Assembly: GCF_030499575.1 (NCBI RefSeq)
Contig: NZ_JASTLC010000001.1
Span: 4,116,001 to 4,180,000 of the forward strand
From: Streptomyces sp. DG2A-72
GTDB lineage: Bacteria > Actinomycetota > Actinomycetes > Streptomycetales > Streptomycetaceae
Length of the DNA: 64,000 nt
Direction: 5' to 3'
Shown here: positions 8,610 through 17,590 of the stretch, one piece after another
Numbering within the stretch: position 1 is the stretch's first letter
Layout of the letters: the number at the start of each line of letters is the position of its first letter
Notes under the pieces: model-generated
Databases searched by the model: none
Told to the model about the DNA's origin: nothing
Seen by the model: the letters and a program-made list of their open reading frames with translations, nothing else
Program-made: the position numbers and the translations under genes

Positions 8610-9027
8610 AGGCCATGGGCTCCGCATCGAGGTTCCGAGCCTATCGGGACGCATCCCTCGAACAGCGGACGGGCGGACCGATGTTGTCTTATTTTATTGA
8701 CGCCTGAGGGTGCATCAGCACATGGAACGGGCCATCCGCACTTGCCACCAGCCTTTCGTGCGACGCCCGGCGGCGTATACGGAATGACGGAATTTCACCG
8801 CCCGAACGAGGGGGCTCCACCTGTTCTTGACGAGTGGCCTCCGTGTCGTCCTCCAAGCGGGCCTCCGCTCAGAGTCGAGCGTCATCCCCAGGTATGACAC
8901 GACCGCCCGCGGTCCGACCGAAGTCGCCCCCCGGAACCAGAACAGCGGGTGACTACACGAAGAGAGACGGCCGGGACGATGGATGACGTCCCCAGAACAT
9001 CACCGTCGTCCTCAGGAGTGCCTTCTC
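8610..9027. other. Intergenic region between bldA and the ABC ATPase gene
   Basis: No gene was found in 418 bp. An AT-rich patch at 8686-8700 (TCTTATTTTATTGAC) stands out against the local GC content. It lies about 80 bp upstream of the mature bldA 5' end, so it may mark that promoter or one firing rightward. A CCCAGGTATGAC stretch at 8888-8899 could belong to the ABC operon promoter. Neither is strong enough to call. Confidence 0.4.
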
Positions 9028-9798
9028 GTGACCACCGCATCCATCGCCGGCCGGGCCACCGCCGTGGCCGCGCGCGCCACGGATCTGTCGAAGATCTACG
9101 GACAGGGCGAGACCCAGGTGGTCGCCCTCGACCGGGTCTCCATCGAGTTCCGCCAGGCCGAGTTCACCGCGATCATGGGCCCGTCCGGGTCCGGCAAGTC
9201 CACGCTGATGCACTGCGTGGCCGGCCTCGACACCTTCTCCTCCGGTTCCGTGCGCATCGGTGAGACCGAGCTGGGCTCCCTGAAGGACAAGCAGCTGACG
9301 AAGCTGCGCCGCGACAAGATCGGCTTCATCTTCCAGGCGTTCAACCTGCTGCCGACGCTGACGGCGCTGGAGAACATCACGCTGCCCATGGACATCGCCG
9401 GCCGCAAGCCGGACAAGCAGTGGCTGAACAACGTGATCGAGATGGTGGGTCTGAGGGACCGGCTGAGCCACCGCCCCGCCCAGCTCTCCGGCGGCCAGCA
9501 GCAGCGCGTCGCGGTCGCCCGCGCGCTCGCCTCCCGGCCCGAGATCATCTTCGGTGACGAGCCGACCGGAAACCTCGACTCGCGCTCCGGCGCCGAGGTG
9601 CTGGGCTTTCTGCGCAACTCCGTACGGGAGTTGGGGCAGACGGTCGTGATGGTCACGCACGACCCTGTGGCCGCCGCGTACGCGGACCGCGTCGTCTTCC
9701 TCGCCGACGGCCGCATCGTCGACGAGATGTACCGGCCGACCGCGGACAACGTGCTCGACTTCATGAAGCAGTTCGACGCGAAGGGCCGCACCAGCTGA
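9028..9798 (+). CDS. ABC transporter ATPase, LolD/MacB type
   Basis: This 256-residue nucleotide-binding subunit has Walker A GPSGSGKSTL, Q-loop FIFQAFNLLPTL, signature LSGGQQQRV, Walker B EIIFGDEPTGNLDSRSGAEV and switch histidine VMVTHDP. The GDEPTGNLD form is typical of MacB/LolD/FtsE-like ATPases that drive FtsX permeases in extrusion or membrane mechanotransmission rather than import. GTG 9028 has AGGAG nine bases upstream; the frame extends to 8983 without a ribosome site. The stop overlaps the permease start in TGATG, so the pair is translationally coupled. A paralogous ATPase lies at 38322-39110. Confidence 0.93.
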   Translation: MTTASIAGRATAVAARATDLSKIYGQGETQVVALDRVSIEFRQAEFTAIMGPSGSGKSTLMHCVAGLDTFSSGSVRIGETELGSLKDKQLTKLRRDKIGFIFQAFNLLPTLTALENITLPMDIAGRKPDKQWLNNVIEMVGLRDRLSHRPAQLSGGQQQRVAVARALASRPEIIFGDEPTGNLDSRSGAEVLGFLRNSVRELGQTVVMVTHDPVAAAYADRVVFLADGRIVDEMYRPTADNVLDFMKQFDAKGRTS

Positions 9799-12332
9799 TG
9801 TTCCGCACCGCCCTGCGCAACGTACTCGCGCACAAGGCCCGGCTGTTGATGACCGTGCTCGCCGTGATGCTCGGCGTCGCGTTCGTCTCCGGCACCCTGG
9901 TCTTCGCCGACACCCTCTCCAACGCCTTCCGCAACCAGTCTGCGAAGAGCTACGACGACGTCGCCGTCTCCATCACCTCGTACGCCAGCACCGACGACGC
10001 CAAGGAAGAGCCCGGCCTCTCCCGCAAGACCCTCGACAAGGTCTCCGCGGTGGACGGCGTCGCCGCCGTGTCCGGCCGCGTCGACGGCTTCGCCGGGGTC
10101 GCCGACCCCGACGGGAAGCTGATCGGCGTCGGCTGGTCCAACAAGGGTTCCAACTTCGCCCCAGGCAAGGACGGCAAGGACCCCGCCTACACGTTCACCG
10201 ACGGCTCCGGCCCGGTGAAGGACAGTCAGATCGCCCTGGACAAGGAGTCCGCGGCCAAGGGCGAGTACCAGGTCGGCGACCGGGTCCGGGTCGCCACCAA
10301 CGGGCCGGTGAAGGAGTTCACCCTCAGCGGCGTGTTCACCACCGAGGACGGCGCGGTGAACGCCGGCGGCAGCCTCGTCCTGTTCGACACCGCCGTCGCC
10401 CAGAAGCAGTACCTCAAGCCGGGCTACTTCGAGAGCGCCACCGTCACCGCCGCCCCCGGCGCGACCGACGCGAAGATCCTGGACGCGGTCAAGCCGCTGC
10501 TGCCGGACACCGCCGAGGCCAAGACCGGCAAGGCGCTCGCGGACGAGCAGGCCAAGGAGATCGAGCAGGGCCTGGGCAATCTCAAGCAGGTCCTGCTCGG
10601 CTTCGCGGGCATCGCGCTCTTCGTCGGGATCTTCCTGATCTCCAACACCTTCACGATGCTGGTCGCCCAGCGCACGAAGGAGATCGCCCTGATGCGGGCC
10701 GTCGGTGCGTCGCGCAAGCAGATCACCCGTTCGGTGCTCGCCGAGGCGGCGGTGGTGGGCCTGGTCGCCTCGCTGATCGGCTTCGCCCTCGGCGTCGGGC
10801 TCGCGGTCGGTCTGCGGTCCGGGATGGCCGCGTTCGGCATGAAGATTCCGGACGGCCCGCTGATCCTGTCCGTCACGCCGGTGATCGCCGCGATCGGCGT
10901 CGGTGTGCTGATCACGATGTTCGCCGCCTGGCTGCCCGGTCGCCGGGCCGCGAAGATCCCGCCGGTGGCGGCCATGAACAGCGTCCACGCGGTGGCCACC
11001 ACCAAGTCGCTGGTGCTGCGCAACTCCATCGGTACGGCCATCACCGGCCTCGGCGCGGCCGCGATCGTGGCGGGTGCCTCGACCGGCGGCGACGACGGCC
11101 GGATGTACATCGGGGCGGGCGCGTTCTTCGCGCTGATCGGTGTGATCATCCTGATCCCGCTGCTGTCCCGGCCCGTGATCGCGCTCGTCCGTCCGCTGCT
11201 CGTCGGCCCCTTCGGGGTGTCCGGGAAGCTGGCCGGCCAGAACGCGGTCCGCAACCCGCGCCGTACCGGCGCCACCGCCTCGGCGCTGGCGATCGGACTG
11301 ACGCTGGTGACCGGCCTGTCGGTGCTCGGTGCCACGGTCGGCACGGCCATCGACAAGATGACCACGGACAACATCAAGGCCGACTACATGGTCTCGATGG
11401 CGAACGGCGGGGACCTCGACCAGTCCGCGCTGACGGCGCTGGAGAAGGCGAAGGGCGTCACCGCGGTCTCGCCGCAGCAGGACGTCGGCCTCCAGGTCGG
11501 TGGCGGGGACTACGTGTCCGCTTCGGCGGTCACCCCGGGCGCCATCCAGCACGTCCTGAACGTCGACGTCGTCAGCGGCGACATCGGCTCGCTCGCCAAG
11601 GGCCAGATCGCGGTCGCCGAGAAGACGGCCAAGAGCAGGGGCTGGAAGACCGGCGACAGTGTCAACGTCGCCTTCACCGACGAGAAGAAGGCCACGCTGA
11701 CGGTCGGCGCCGTCTACAAGGACAGCGAGTTCCTCTCCCCCGTGCTCATCGACACCAAGGTCGTGAACCCGCACGAGGTGAAGCCGTACATCCCGCAGAT
11801 CTTCGTGAAGGTGGACGGCGGCGAGTCCGCAGCGAACGAGAAGGTCCTCATCGACGCGCTGGGCGACAACCCCGCGATCACGATCGCGGACAAGCAGGAC
11901 ATCCGCAACGAGTTCGGCGGCGCCATCAACACCCTGCTGAACATCATGTACGGCCTGCTGGCGATGGCCCTGATCATCGCCGTGCTGGGCGTCGTCAACA
12001 CCCTCGCGATGTCGGTCTTCGAACGGCAGCAGGAGATCGGCATGCTGCGGGCGATCGGTCTCGACCGGCGCCGGGTGAAGCGGATGGTCCGGCTGGAGGC
12101 CGTGGTCATCTCGGTGTTCGGCGCGGTGGTCGGCATCGGTCTCGGCTCGTTCCTCGGCTGGGCGATCGGCGAGACCATCGCGGAAGAGATCCCGGGCTAC
12201 GTACTGGTCCTGCCCTGGGAGCGGATCGGGATCTTCCTGGTGCTGGCCGGACTGGTGGGCGTCCTGGCCGCGCTGTGGCCGGCGCGCAACGCCGCGAGGC
12301 TGAACATGCTGAACGCGATCAAGACGGAATAG
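9798..12332 (+). CDS. FtsX/MacB-family ABC permease, two FtsX domains
   Basis: This 844-residue membrane protein starts one base inside the ATPase stop. An N-terminal helix (LLMTVLAVMLGVAFVSGTLVF) is followed by a large extracytoplasmic domain (about residues 40-255). The first FtsX block (about 265-400) carries AQRTKEIALMRAVGASRKQI. Middle helices, a second external domain (about 530-700) and the last FtsX block (QEIGMLRAIGLDRRRV) follow. This 4+4-helix architecture is typical of actinobacterial exporter permeases with no separate membrane-fusion protein. The substrate is unknown; lipoprotein, peptide or antibiotic efflux is possible. It resembles the permease at 35761-38325 in layout. Confidence 0.92.
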   Translation: MFRTALRNVLAHKARLLMTVLAVMLGVAFVSGTLVFADTLSNAFRNQSAKSYDDVAVSITSYASTDDAKEEPGLSRKTLDKVSAVDGVAAVSGRVDGFAGVADPDGKLIGVGWSNKGSNFAPGKDGKDPAYTFTDGSGPVKDSQIALDKESAAKGEYQVGDRVRVATNGPVKEFTLSGVFTTEDGAVNAGGSLVLFDTAVAQKQYLKPGYFESATVTAAPGATDAKILDAVKPLLPDTAEAKTGKALADEQAKEIEQGLGNLKQVLLGFAGIALFVGIFLISNTFTMLVAQRTKEIALMRAVGASRKQITRSVLAEAAVVGLVASLIGFALGVGLAVGLRSGMAAFGMKIPDGPLILSVTPVIAAIGVGVLITMFAAWLPGRRAAKIPPVAAMNSVHAVATTKSLVLRNSIGTAITGLGAAAIVAGASTGGDDGRMYIGAGAFFALIGVIILIPLLSRPVIALVRPLLVGPFGVSGKLAGQNAVRNPRRTGATASALAIGLTLVTGLSVLGATVGTAIDKMTTDNIKADYMVSMANGGDLDQSALTALEKAKGVTAVSPQQDVGLQVGGGDYVSASAVTPGAIQHVLNVDVVSGDIGSLAKGQIAVAEKTAKSRGWKTGDSVNVAFTDEKKATLTVGAVYKDSEFLSPVLIDTKVVNPHEVKPYIPQIFVKVDGGESAANEKVLIDALGDNPAITIADKQDIRNEFGGAINTLLNIMYGLLAMALIIAVLGVVNTLAMSVFERQQEIGMLRAIGLDRRRVKRMVRLEAVVISVFGAVVGIGLGSFLGWAIGETIAEEIPGYVLVLPWERIGIFLVLAGLVGVLAALWPARNAARLNMLNAIKTE

Positions 12333-12353
12333 CCGTACGAGCACATACGAGCA

Positions 12354-12386
12354 CATGGGCCCCGCTCCCGGGGAGCGGGGCCCATG
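12354..12386. terminator. Bidirectional terminator hairpin
   Basis: CATGGGCCCCGCTCCC (12354-12369) is followed after one base by its exact reverse complement (12371-12386), giving a 16-bp arm. It separates the rightward ABC operon from the leftward cfa gene. Confidence 0.8.
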
Positions 12387-12391
12387 GCGTT

Positions 12392-13681
12392 TCAGCCCCA
12401 GACGCGGGCCCGCAGCGGCATCCCCGAGTCACCCGATGCGGGCGTCCGCACGGCCAGTACCTGGTTGACGCCGATGCGGTTGTGCTCGAAGGACAGCGCG
12501 CAGGCCGCCATGTACAGGAGCCAGACGCGGGCGCGGCCGGGGCTGGTGAGCCGTACGGCATGGGCCCAGTCGGCCTGCAGGTTGGCGACCCAGCGGCGCA
12601 GGGTGAGGGCGTAGTGCTCGCGGATCGCCTCGACGTCCCGCACTTCGAACTGCGCACGCTCCAGCTGGGTCACCGTGGTGCCGACGGGGGCGAGTTCGCC
12701 GTCGGGGAAGACATAGGAGTCGATGAACTCGTCCACGCTGTACGTCGACTCGTCGCGCTGAGGGCGGCGGGCGATCTGGTGGTTGAGCAGCCGTCCGCCG
12801 GGCTTGAGCAGGGTGTACAGGGTGCGGGCGTACTCCAGGTAGCGGGCGGAGCCGACGTGTTCGGCCATGCCGATGGAGGAGATCGCGTCGTACGGCCCGT
12901 CGGCGACGTCCCGGTAGTCCTGCACCCGGATCTCCACCTTGTCCGTCAGCCCCTCGCCCGCGACGCGCTTACGGGCGTACGCGGCCTGCTCGTGGGAGAG
13001 GGTGATGCCGACGACGCTCACGCCGTGCTCGCGGGCGGCGTGAATGGCCATGGAGCCCCAGCCGCAGCCGACGTCGAGGAGTCTTTGTCCCGGCGTCAGG
13101 GCGAGCTTGCGGCAGATGAGTTCGAGCTTGTCGCGCTGGGCGTCCTCCAGGGTCCCGGCGTCCTCCCAGTAGGCGCACGAGTAGACCATGGACGGGCCGA
13201 GGACGATCTCGTAGAAGTCGTTGCCGACGTCGTAGTGATGGCTGATCGCGCGTCTGTCGCTGCGCTTGGTGTGGAGGTGGGCGCGACCGCGGCGGACCTC
13301 CTCACGGGGCGGGGCGGGCGGCAGCGCGGGGCCGGCGAGCTTCACCAGTCCGCGTACGGCGGCCCGCACCTCGGGGTCGCGCAGCGCCTGGACGAGGGTC
13401 CGGTCGTCCTCCCCGCGCTCCCAGATGAACCCGGCCATCAGGTCGAGGGCGGTGTAGAGGTCGCCGTCGATGTCCAGGTCACCGGCGACCCAGGCGCGGG
13501 CGAGGCCCAGTTCGCCCGGCTTCCACAGCAGCCGGCGCACGGCACGGCGATTGCGTACGACGAGGGTCGGTGCACCCGGCGGCCCCGCCTGCGAACCGTC
13601 CCAGGCGCGGATGCGCACCGGGAGCGGGGCCCCCAGCAGCTGTTCGACGAGGCTCTTCAGCCGCTGTGCGGCGTCTGGCAT
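12392..13681 (-). CDS. cfa: Cyclopropane-fatty-acyl-phospholipid synthase family
   Basis: This 429-residue SAM-dependent methyltransferase adds a methylene or methyl group to unsaturated acyl chains of membrane phospholipids. The SAM-binding motif is LLDVGCGWGSMAIHAA near the middle. It is preceded by HYDVGNDFYEIVLGPSMVYSCAYWED, the substrate and bicarbonate-site region of CFA synthases, and followed by GITLSHEQAAYARKR. The N-terminal 130 residues form the family's lipid-binding domain. ATG 13681 has CGGAGGTG upstream. Two terminators separate it from ndh. An actinobacterial mycolic-acid-type methyltransferase is less likely at this length. Confidence 0.9.
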   Translation of the reverse strand: MPDAAQRLKSLVEQLLGAPLPVRIRAWDGSQAGPPGAPTLVVRNRRAVRRLLWKPGELGLARAWVAGDLDIDGDLYTALDLMAGFIWERGEDDRTLVQALRDPEVRAAVRGLVKLAGPALPPAPPREEVRRGRAHLHTKRSDRRAISHHYDVGNDFYEIVLGPSMVYSCAYWEDAGTLEDAQRDKLELICRKLALTPGQRLLDVGCGWGSMAIHAAREHGVSVVGITLSHEQAAYARKRVAGEGLTDKVEIRVQDYRDVADGPYDAISSIGMAEHVGSARYLEYARTLYTLLKPGGRLLNHQIARRPQRDESTYSVDEFIDSYVFPDGELAPVGTTVTQLERAQFEVRDVEAIREHYALTLRRWVANLQADWAHAVRLTSPGRARVWLLYMAACALSFEHNRIGVNQVLAVRTPASGDSGMPLRARVWG

Positions 13682-13727
13682 GGCGCACACCTCCGTGACG
13701 GGGGATCCCGGAATGTCCCAACACCAC

Positions 13728-13760
13728 GTAAACAAAAACAGGGGGACTACGCAGTCCCCC
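13728..13760 (-). terminator. Intrinsic terminator between ndh and cfa
   Basis: GGGGGACT-ACGC-AGTCCCCC (13741-13760) is a perfect 8-bp hairpin. On the minus strand it is followed by TGTTTTTGTTT, a T-run of intrinsic-terminator type. Confidence 0.75.
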
Positions 13761-13846
13761 AAGAGCGTTACAACTGGGCAAAACAGCTGTAGCCAACACC
13801 TACATGGCGGCCCGGCCGAAGCCGCCGGAAGGCCCCCGGCGAACGC

Positions 13847-13886
13847 CGAAGGGCCTCCCGCACCACGGATGGCGGGAGGCCCTTCG
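13847..13886 (-). terminator. Terminator after ndh
   Basis: CGAAGGGCCTCCCGC (13847-13861) pairs perfectly over 15 bp with GCGGGAGGCCCTTCG (13872-13886), 24 bp past the ndh stop. Confidence 0.8.
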
Positions 13887-13909
13887 GTTCGTTCAGCGAC
13901 GGGAGCCGG

Positions 13910-15301
13910 TCAGGAGGCCTTGGCCTTCTCCTCGGACTTCTCGGTCTTCGGCGCGGCGGCGACCGGGGCGGGCTTTGCGGCCTCGTAGAACTCCTCGCGC
14001 GGGTGCTCCATCGCGCCGAGGGAGACGACCTCGCGCTTGAGGAACATGCCGAGAGTCCAGTCGGCGAAGACACGGACCTTGCGGTTCCAGGTCGGCATGG
14101 CCATACCGTGGTAGCCGCGGTGCATGTACCAGGCGAGCCGGCCCTTGACCTTGATCTTCATCTTGCCCATGACGATCATCGCGACGCCCTTGTGGAGGCC
14201 GAGCCCGGCCACCGCACCCTTGTTGGCGTGGGCGTAGTCCTTCTGCGGGAAGCCCCGCATACCGGAGATCACGTTGTCGCCGAGCACCTTGGCCTGCCGC
14301 AGCGCGTGCTGGGCGTTGGGCGGGCACCAGGCGTTCTCGTTGCCCGCCTTGCGGCCGACGAGGTCCGGGACCTGGGCGTTGTCGCCGGCGGCCCAGATGT
14401 AGTCGGTGCCCTTGACCTGGAGGGTCGGCTCGCAGTCGACGTGACCGCGGGGGCCGAGCGGCAGGCCGTAGCGGGACAGGACCGGGTTGGGCTTGACGCC
14501 GGCGGTCCACACGATGGTGTTGGAGTCGACCTCGAGGCCGTTCTTCAGCACCACATGGCCGTCGATGCAGGAGTCCATGGAGGTGGAGAGGTAGACCTCG
14601 ACCCCGCGGGCCTCAAGGTGCTCCTTGCCGTACTGACCGAGCTTGGGGCCGACCTCGGGAAGGATCTTGTCGGCGGCGTCGACGAGGATGAACCGCATGT
14701 CCTCGCGCGAGACGTTGGTGTAGTACTTGGCCGCGTCGCGGGCCATGTCCTCGACCTCGCCGATGGTCTCCGCGCCCGCGAAGCCACCGCCGATGAAGAC
14801 GAAGGTGAGCGCCTTGCGGCGGATCTCCTCGTCGGTGGTGGAGGCGGCCTTGTCGAGCTGCTCCAGCACGTGGTTGCGCAGGCCGATGGCCTCTTCGATG
14901 CCCTTCATACCGATGCCCTGCTCGGCGAGGCCGGGGATCGGGAAGGTGCGGGAGACCGCGCCGAGCGCGATGACCAGATAGTCGAAGGGCAGCTCGTACG
15001 CCTCGCCGACCAGCGGGGCGACGGTGGCGACCTTGCGGTCCTGGTCGATGGTGGTGACCCGGCCGGTGAGGACTTCCGCCTTGGGGAGCACACGTCGCAG
15101 CGGGACGACGACGTGGCGAGGGGAGATGTTGCCGGCGGCGGTTTCGGGGAGGAAGGGCTGGTAGGTCATGTACGACCGGGGGTCGACGACCGTGACGGTC
15201 GCCTCGCCGTAGCGCATCTTCTTCTGAATGCGCCGAGCTGCGTACAGGCCTACGTACCCACCGCCTACTACGAGGATCCTGGGACGCTCCGTGGTGCTCA
15301 T
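13910..15301 (-). CDS. ndh: Type II NADH dehydrogenase
   Basis: This 463-residue, single-subunit FAD enzyme oxidises NADH and reduces quinone at the membrane without pumping protons. The FAD-binding fold is RILVVGGGYVGLYAAR and the NADH-binding fold FVFIGGGFAGAETIGEVEDM. The motif AAGDNAQVPDL binds FAD near residue 320. The C-terminal part carries basic, amphipathic segments (KIKVKGRLAWYMHRGYH) suited to peripheral membrane attachment. The ATG 15301 start places the dinucleotide fold at residue 9, as is usual. A Rex-like operator lies about 320 bp upstream, suggesting NADH/NAD+-responsive control. It is monocistronic. Confidence 0.93.
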   Translation of the reverse strand: MSTTERPRILVVGGGYVGLYAARRIQKKMRYGEATVTVVDPRSYMTYQPFLPETAAGNISPRHVVVPLRRVLPKAEVLTGRVTTIDQDRKVATVAPLVGEAYELPFDYLVIALGAVSRTFPIPGLAEQGIGMKGIEEAIGLRNHVLEQLDKAASTTDEEIRRKALTFVFIGGGFAGAETIGEVEDMARDAAKYYTNVSREDMRFILVDAADKILPEVGPKLGQYGKEHLEARGVEVYLSTSMDSCIDGHVVLKNGLEVDSNTIVWTAGVKPNPVLSRYGLPLGPRGHVDCEPTLQVKGTDYIWAAGDNAQVPDLVGRKAGNENAWCPPNAQHALRQAKVLGDNVISGMRGFPQKDYAHANKGAVAGLGLHKGVAMIVMGKMKIKVKGRLAWYMHRGYHGMAMPTWNRKVRVFADWTLGMFLKREVVSLGAMEHPREEFYEAAKPAPVAAAPKTEKSEEKAKAS

Positions 15302-15822
15302 GCCATCGAGTATCCACCCGCCCCAGGGGGGTGGCTCGTGCGCCCCTTCACAAGCTCCGGCAGGGGGTGTGTTATGCTGCGCGGCCCGCGTGACACAGGT
15401 CATGCCGGCGAGGGGGAACCACCGTACCGGTCGACCCGTTGTCAATGCCGCGTGAGCTGCCTCTCCGTTCCACCGGATCCCGCGTGAGCCCCTCGAAACA
15501 CCCTCCGCGAAACCCTCGCGCAACGTCTCCGTCACGCACTCCTGAGCACGCCCACAGGCCCTGCGAACCCCCGGAAGGACCAACCGGAGCCTGTTCGTCG
15601 CCCAACAGGGCAGAATTCCTTGTGAAGAACTTCACGAACTTTTCCGGCGGGGTGTCGCGCAGTGGCGTGTCACGCCCCTCGGATGCGCTCATACGTTATC
15701 CGGCCTGCTCAGCCGATGGCTACCAATGAGTAATAAACGAGAGCTACGCCACCGGTGCGTGTCGTTCACCCGTCAGCCACGCTCCGCGCGATATTGGACA
15801 GAAGTGTGCATAGCGTGCCCGC
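15302..15822. other. ndh upstream region and divergent peptide promoter
   Basis: There is no gene in 521 bp. It holds the Rex-like operator at 15620-15637. The roughly 300 bases between that operator and the ndh start would be a long leader if the operator overlaps the ndh promoter. Alternatively there may be a closer second promoter that I cannot place. Confidence 0.5.
15620..15637. promoter_or_regulatory. Candidate Rex operator upstream of ndh
   Basis: TTGTGAA-GAAC-TTCACGA matches the Gram-positive Rex consensus TTGTGAA-N4-TTCACAA at 13 of 14 specified positions. Rex senses the NADH/NAD+ ratio, and respiratory genes including ndh are known targets in Streptomyces. The site lies between ndh and the divergent secreted-peptide gene. 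Confidence 0.75.
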
Positions 15823-16035
15823 ATGAGCACTTCACAGCTGGCCAAGAAGGCCACTTCGCGAATAGGCGCAGTCAGCGCGGTCCTGGGTATCGCTCTTGCG
15901 ATGGGCGCGGTGACGACCGCATCCGCCGCCGCGGCACCCGCCACTCACGCCGCCGTAAAGGCCACTCCGGCCAAGGGTGGCGGCCATGGCGACGATGGGG
16001 GGTGCAGCGGCCTCATCGTCCTACTCTGCAACTGA
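15823..16035 (+). CDS. Small secreted peptide with C-terminal CX8C loop
   Basis: This 70-residue precursor has a Sec-type signal: a basic start (AKKATSR), a hydrophobic core (IGAVSAVLGIALAMGAV) and a likely cleavage after ASA near residue 34. The mature part is short and glycine/histidine-rich (AKGGGHGDDGG), then ends in CSGLIVLLCN, two cysteines bracketing a hydrophobic run. A disulfide loop is plausible. I do not recognise a family; it is much shorter than a chaplin and lacks chaplin motifs. No Shine-Dalgarno sequence is visible, and TAGCGT ends seven bases before the ATG, so the message may be leaderless. Confidence 0.65.
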   Translation: MSTSQLAKKATSRIGAVSAVLGIALAMGAVTTASAAAAPATHAAVKATPAKGGGHGDDGGCSGLIVLLCN

Positions 16036-16062
16036 CGGACAGCCCGCACAGGCTGCGGCGAC

Positions 16063-16095
16063 GGCCCCGGCTCCTCTCTATGAGGAGCCGGGGCC
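16063..16095. terminator. Bidirectional terminator overlapping the ppx end
   Basis: GGCCCCGGCTCCTC (16063-16076) pairs perfectly over 14 bp with GAGGAGCCGGGGCC (16082-16095). The right arm overlaps the last codons of the leftward phosphatase gene. Confidence 0.75.
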
Positions 16096-17037
16096 TTCTG
16101 CCACCTTGAAGGCGATGCCGTCGAGGATGTCGTGCTCGCTCACGACGACTTCCTCGGCGCCGATCCGCTCCATGATCGAGAGGAGTACGAGGGCGCCCGC
16201 ACCGATCACGTCCACGCGTCCCGGATGCATGGAGGGGATGGCCGCGCGCTCGGTGTGGGTGGAGTGCAGCAGCCGTTCGGTGATCTCCCGGACCCGGTCG
16301 TGGGAGACCCGGGAGTGGTGGATGGCGACGGAGTCGTACTCGGGCAGGTCCTGCGCGATGGCGGAGACCGTGGTGACCGATCCGGCCAGGCCGACCAGCG
16401 TGCGCGCCTCGCGCAGCGGAACCGTCTCCTCGGCGAGGTCGAGGGCGGCTTCGATGTCGGCGCGCATCGCCGCGATCTGCTCCTCACCGGGCGGGTCGGA
16501 CACGACGCCGTCACGCACGAGGTGCCGCTCCGTCATCCGCACACAGCCGACGTCCACAGAGCGCGCGGCGCGCACGTGCTCCTCCCCCACGACGAACTCG
16601 GTGGAGCCGCCCCCGATGTCCACCACGAGGTACGGCTTGTCGAGGTGATCGCTCCCCGCAAGCTCCTTCGTCGCCCCCGTGAACGAGAACTCCGCCTCCT
16701 GATCGCCGGAGATCACCTCGGGCTCCACCCCGAGAATGTCCAGCACCCCCCGCACGAACTCGTCCCGGTTCTCGGCGTCCCGGGAAGCGGAGGTGGCCAC
16801 GAACCGCAGCCGCTCCGCCCCGTGCTCCTTGATGATCGCCGCGTACTCCCGGCACGCCGCAAACGTCCGCTCCAACGCCTCCGGCGCAAGCCGCCCGGTC
16901 CGATCCACCCCCTGCCCGAGCCGCACGATCGTCATACGCCGGTCCAGATCGACGAGTCGACCGCTCTCCGGGTCCACGTCGGCGACGAGAAGCCGGATGG
17001 AGTTGGTACCGCAGTCGATGGCGGCGACGCGGGTCAC
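16078..17037 (-). CDS. ppx: Exopolyphosphatase (Ppx/GppA family)
   Basis: This 319-residue member of the ASKHA phosphotransferase superfamily hydrolyses polyphosphate or pppGpp. Phosphate-1 loop AAIDCGTNSIRLLVADV is at the N-terminus, phosphate-2 YLVVDIGGGSTEFVVG in the middle, and the catalytic glutamate region SREDAENRDEF-like (SASRDAENRDEFV) lies between. It is the short actinobacterial form, lacking the HD domain of enterobacterial Ppx. GTG 17037 overlaps the DUF501 stop as GTGA, so it is translationally coupled. The order eno-divIC-DUF501-ppx is a common actinobacterial cluster. Confidence 0.9.
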   Translation of the reverse strand: MTRVAAIDCGTNSIRLLVADVDPESGRLVDLDRRMTIVRLGQGVDRTGRLAPEALERTFAACREYAAIIKEHGAERLRFVATSASRDAENRDEFVRGVLDILGVEPEVISGDQEAEFSFTGATKELAGSDHLDKPYLVVDIGGGSTEFVVGEEHVRAARSVDVGCVRMTERHLVRDGVVSDPPGEEQIAAMRADIEAALDLAEETVPLREARTLVGLAGSVTTVSAIAQDLPEYDSVAIHHSRVSHDRVREITERLLHSTHTERAAIPSMHPGRVDVIGAGALVLLSIMERIGAEEVVVSEHDILDGIAFKVAEGPGSS

Positions 17038-17564
17038 TGCTCGTCCTCCTTCGGCGCCGTCACACACGCCCCCTTGCGCCACCACTCCGGCAGCATCGCG
17101 ATCGCCTCGTCGCCGAGCGGATTGACACCAGGCCCCGCGGCCAGCGAGTGCGCGACAAGCACATGCAGACACTTCACCCGGTCCGGCATCCCGCCCGCGC
17201 TCGGAAAGCCCTTCAGCTCATCGATCTCGTCCCGGCGCCGGATGTAGTCCTCATGCGCGGAGCGATACGCGACGGCCAGCTCCGGGTCGGTCTCCAGACG
17301 CGCCGTCATCTCCTTCATGACGCCGTTCGCCTCGAGCGTGCCGATCGCCGACGCGGCCTTGGGGCACGTCAGGTAGTACAGCGTCGGGAAGGGCGTCCCG
17401 TCGGGCAGTCGCGGCGCCGTCTCCACGACGTCCGGCTGCCCGCACGGGCACCGGTGCGCGATGGCACGCAGCCCGCGCGGCGGACGCCCGAGCTGCTGCT
17501 TGAAGGCCTCGACGTCCGCGTCGGTGGGCTCGGTGCGCGGAGTGGACGGCGGGGGCTTTTCCAT
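17034..17564 (-). CDS. DUF501 protein
   Basis: The 176-residue protein matches DUF501 in its LGRPPRGLRAIAHRCPCGQPDVVETAPRL opening and LYYLTCPKAASAIGTLEANGVM core. Conserved cysteines in CPCG and TCP suggest metal binding or structural roles. The function is not established, but the gene sits beside divIC and ppx throughout actinobacteria. Its stop overlaps the ppx start by four bases, and it starts 23 bp after the divIC-like gene. It is predicted cytoplasmic. Confidence 0.88.
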   Translation of the reverse strand: MEKPPPSTPRTEPTDADVEAFKQQLGRPPRGLRAIAHRCPCGQPDVVETAPRLPDGTPFPTLYYLTCPKAASAIGTLEANGVMKEMTARLETDPELAVAYRSAHEDYIRRRDEIDELKGFPSAGGMPDRVKCLHVLVAHSLAAGPGVNPLGDEAIAMLPEWWRKGACVTAPKEDEQ

Positions 17565-17590
17565 GCTCGTACGACATTCTCTCTGTCAGT

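Noticed and set aside
9096..12356. A 1,086-codon open frame antisense to the first ABC operon, rich in Asp, His, Arg and Gly
   Set aside because: It is the mirror of high third-position GC in the sense genes. The amino-acid composition is non-protein-like and the sense strand encodes clear ABC proteins.
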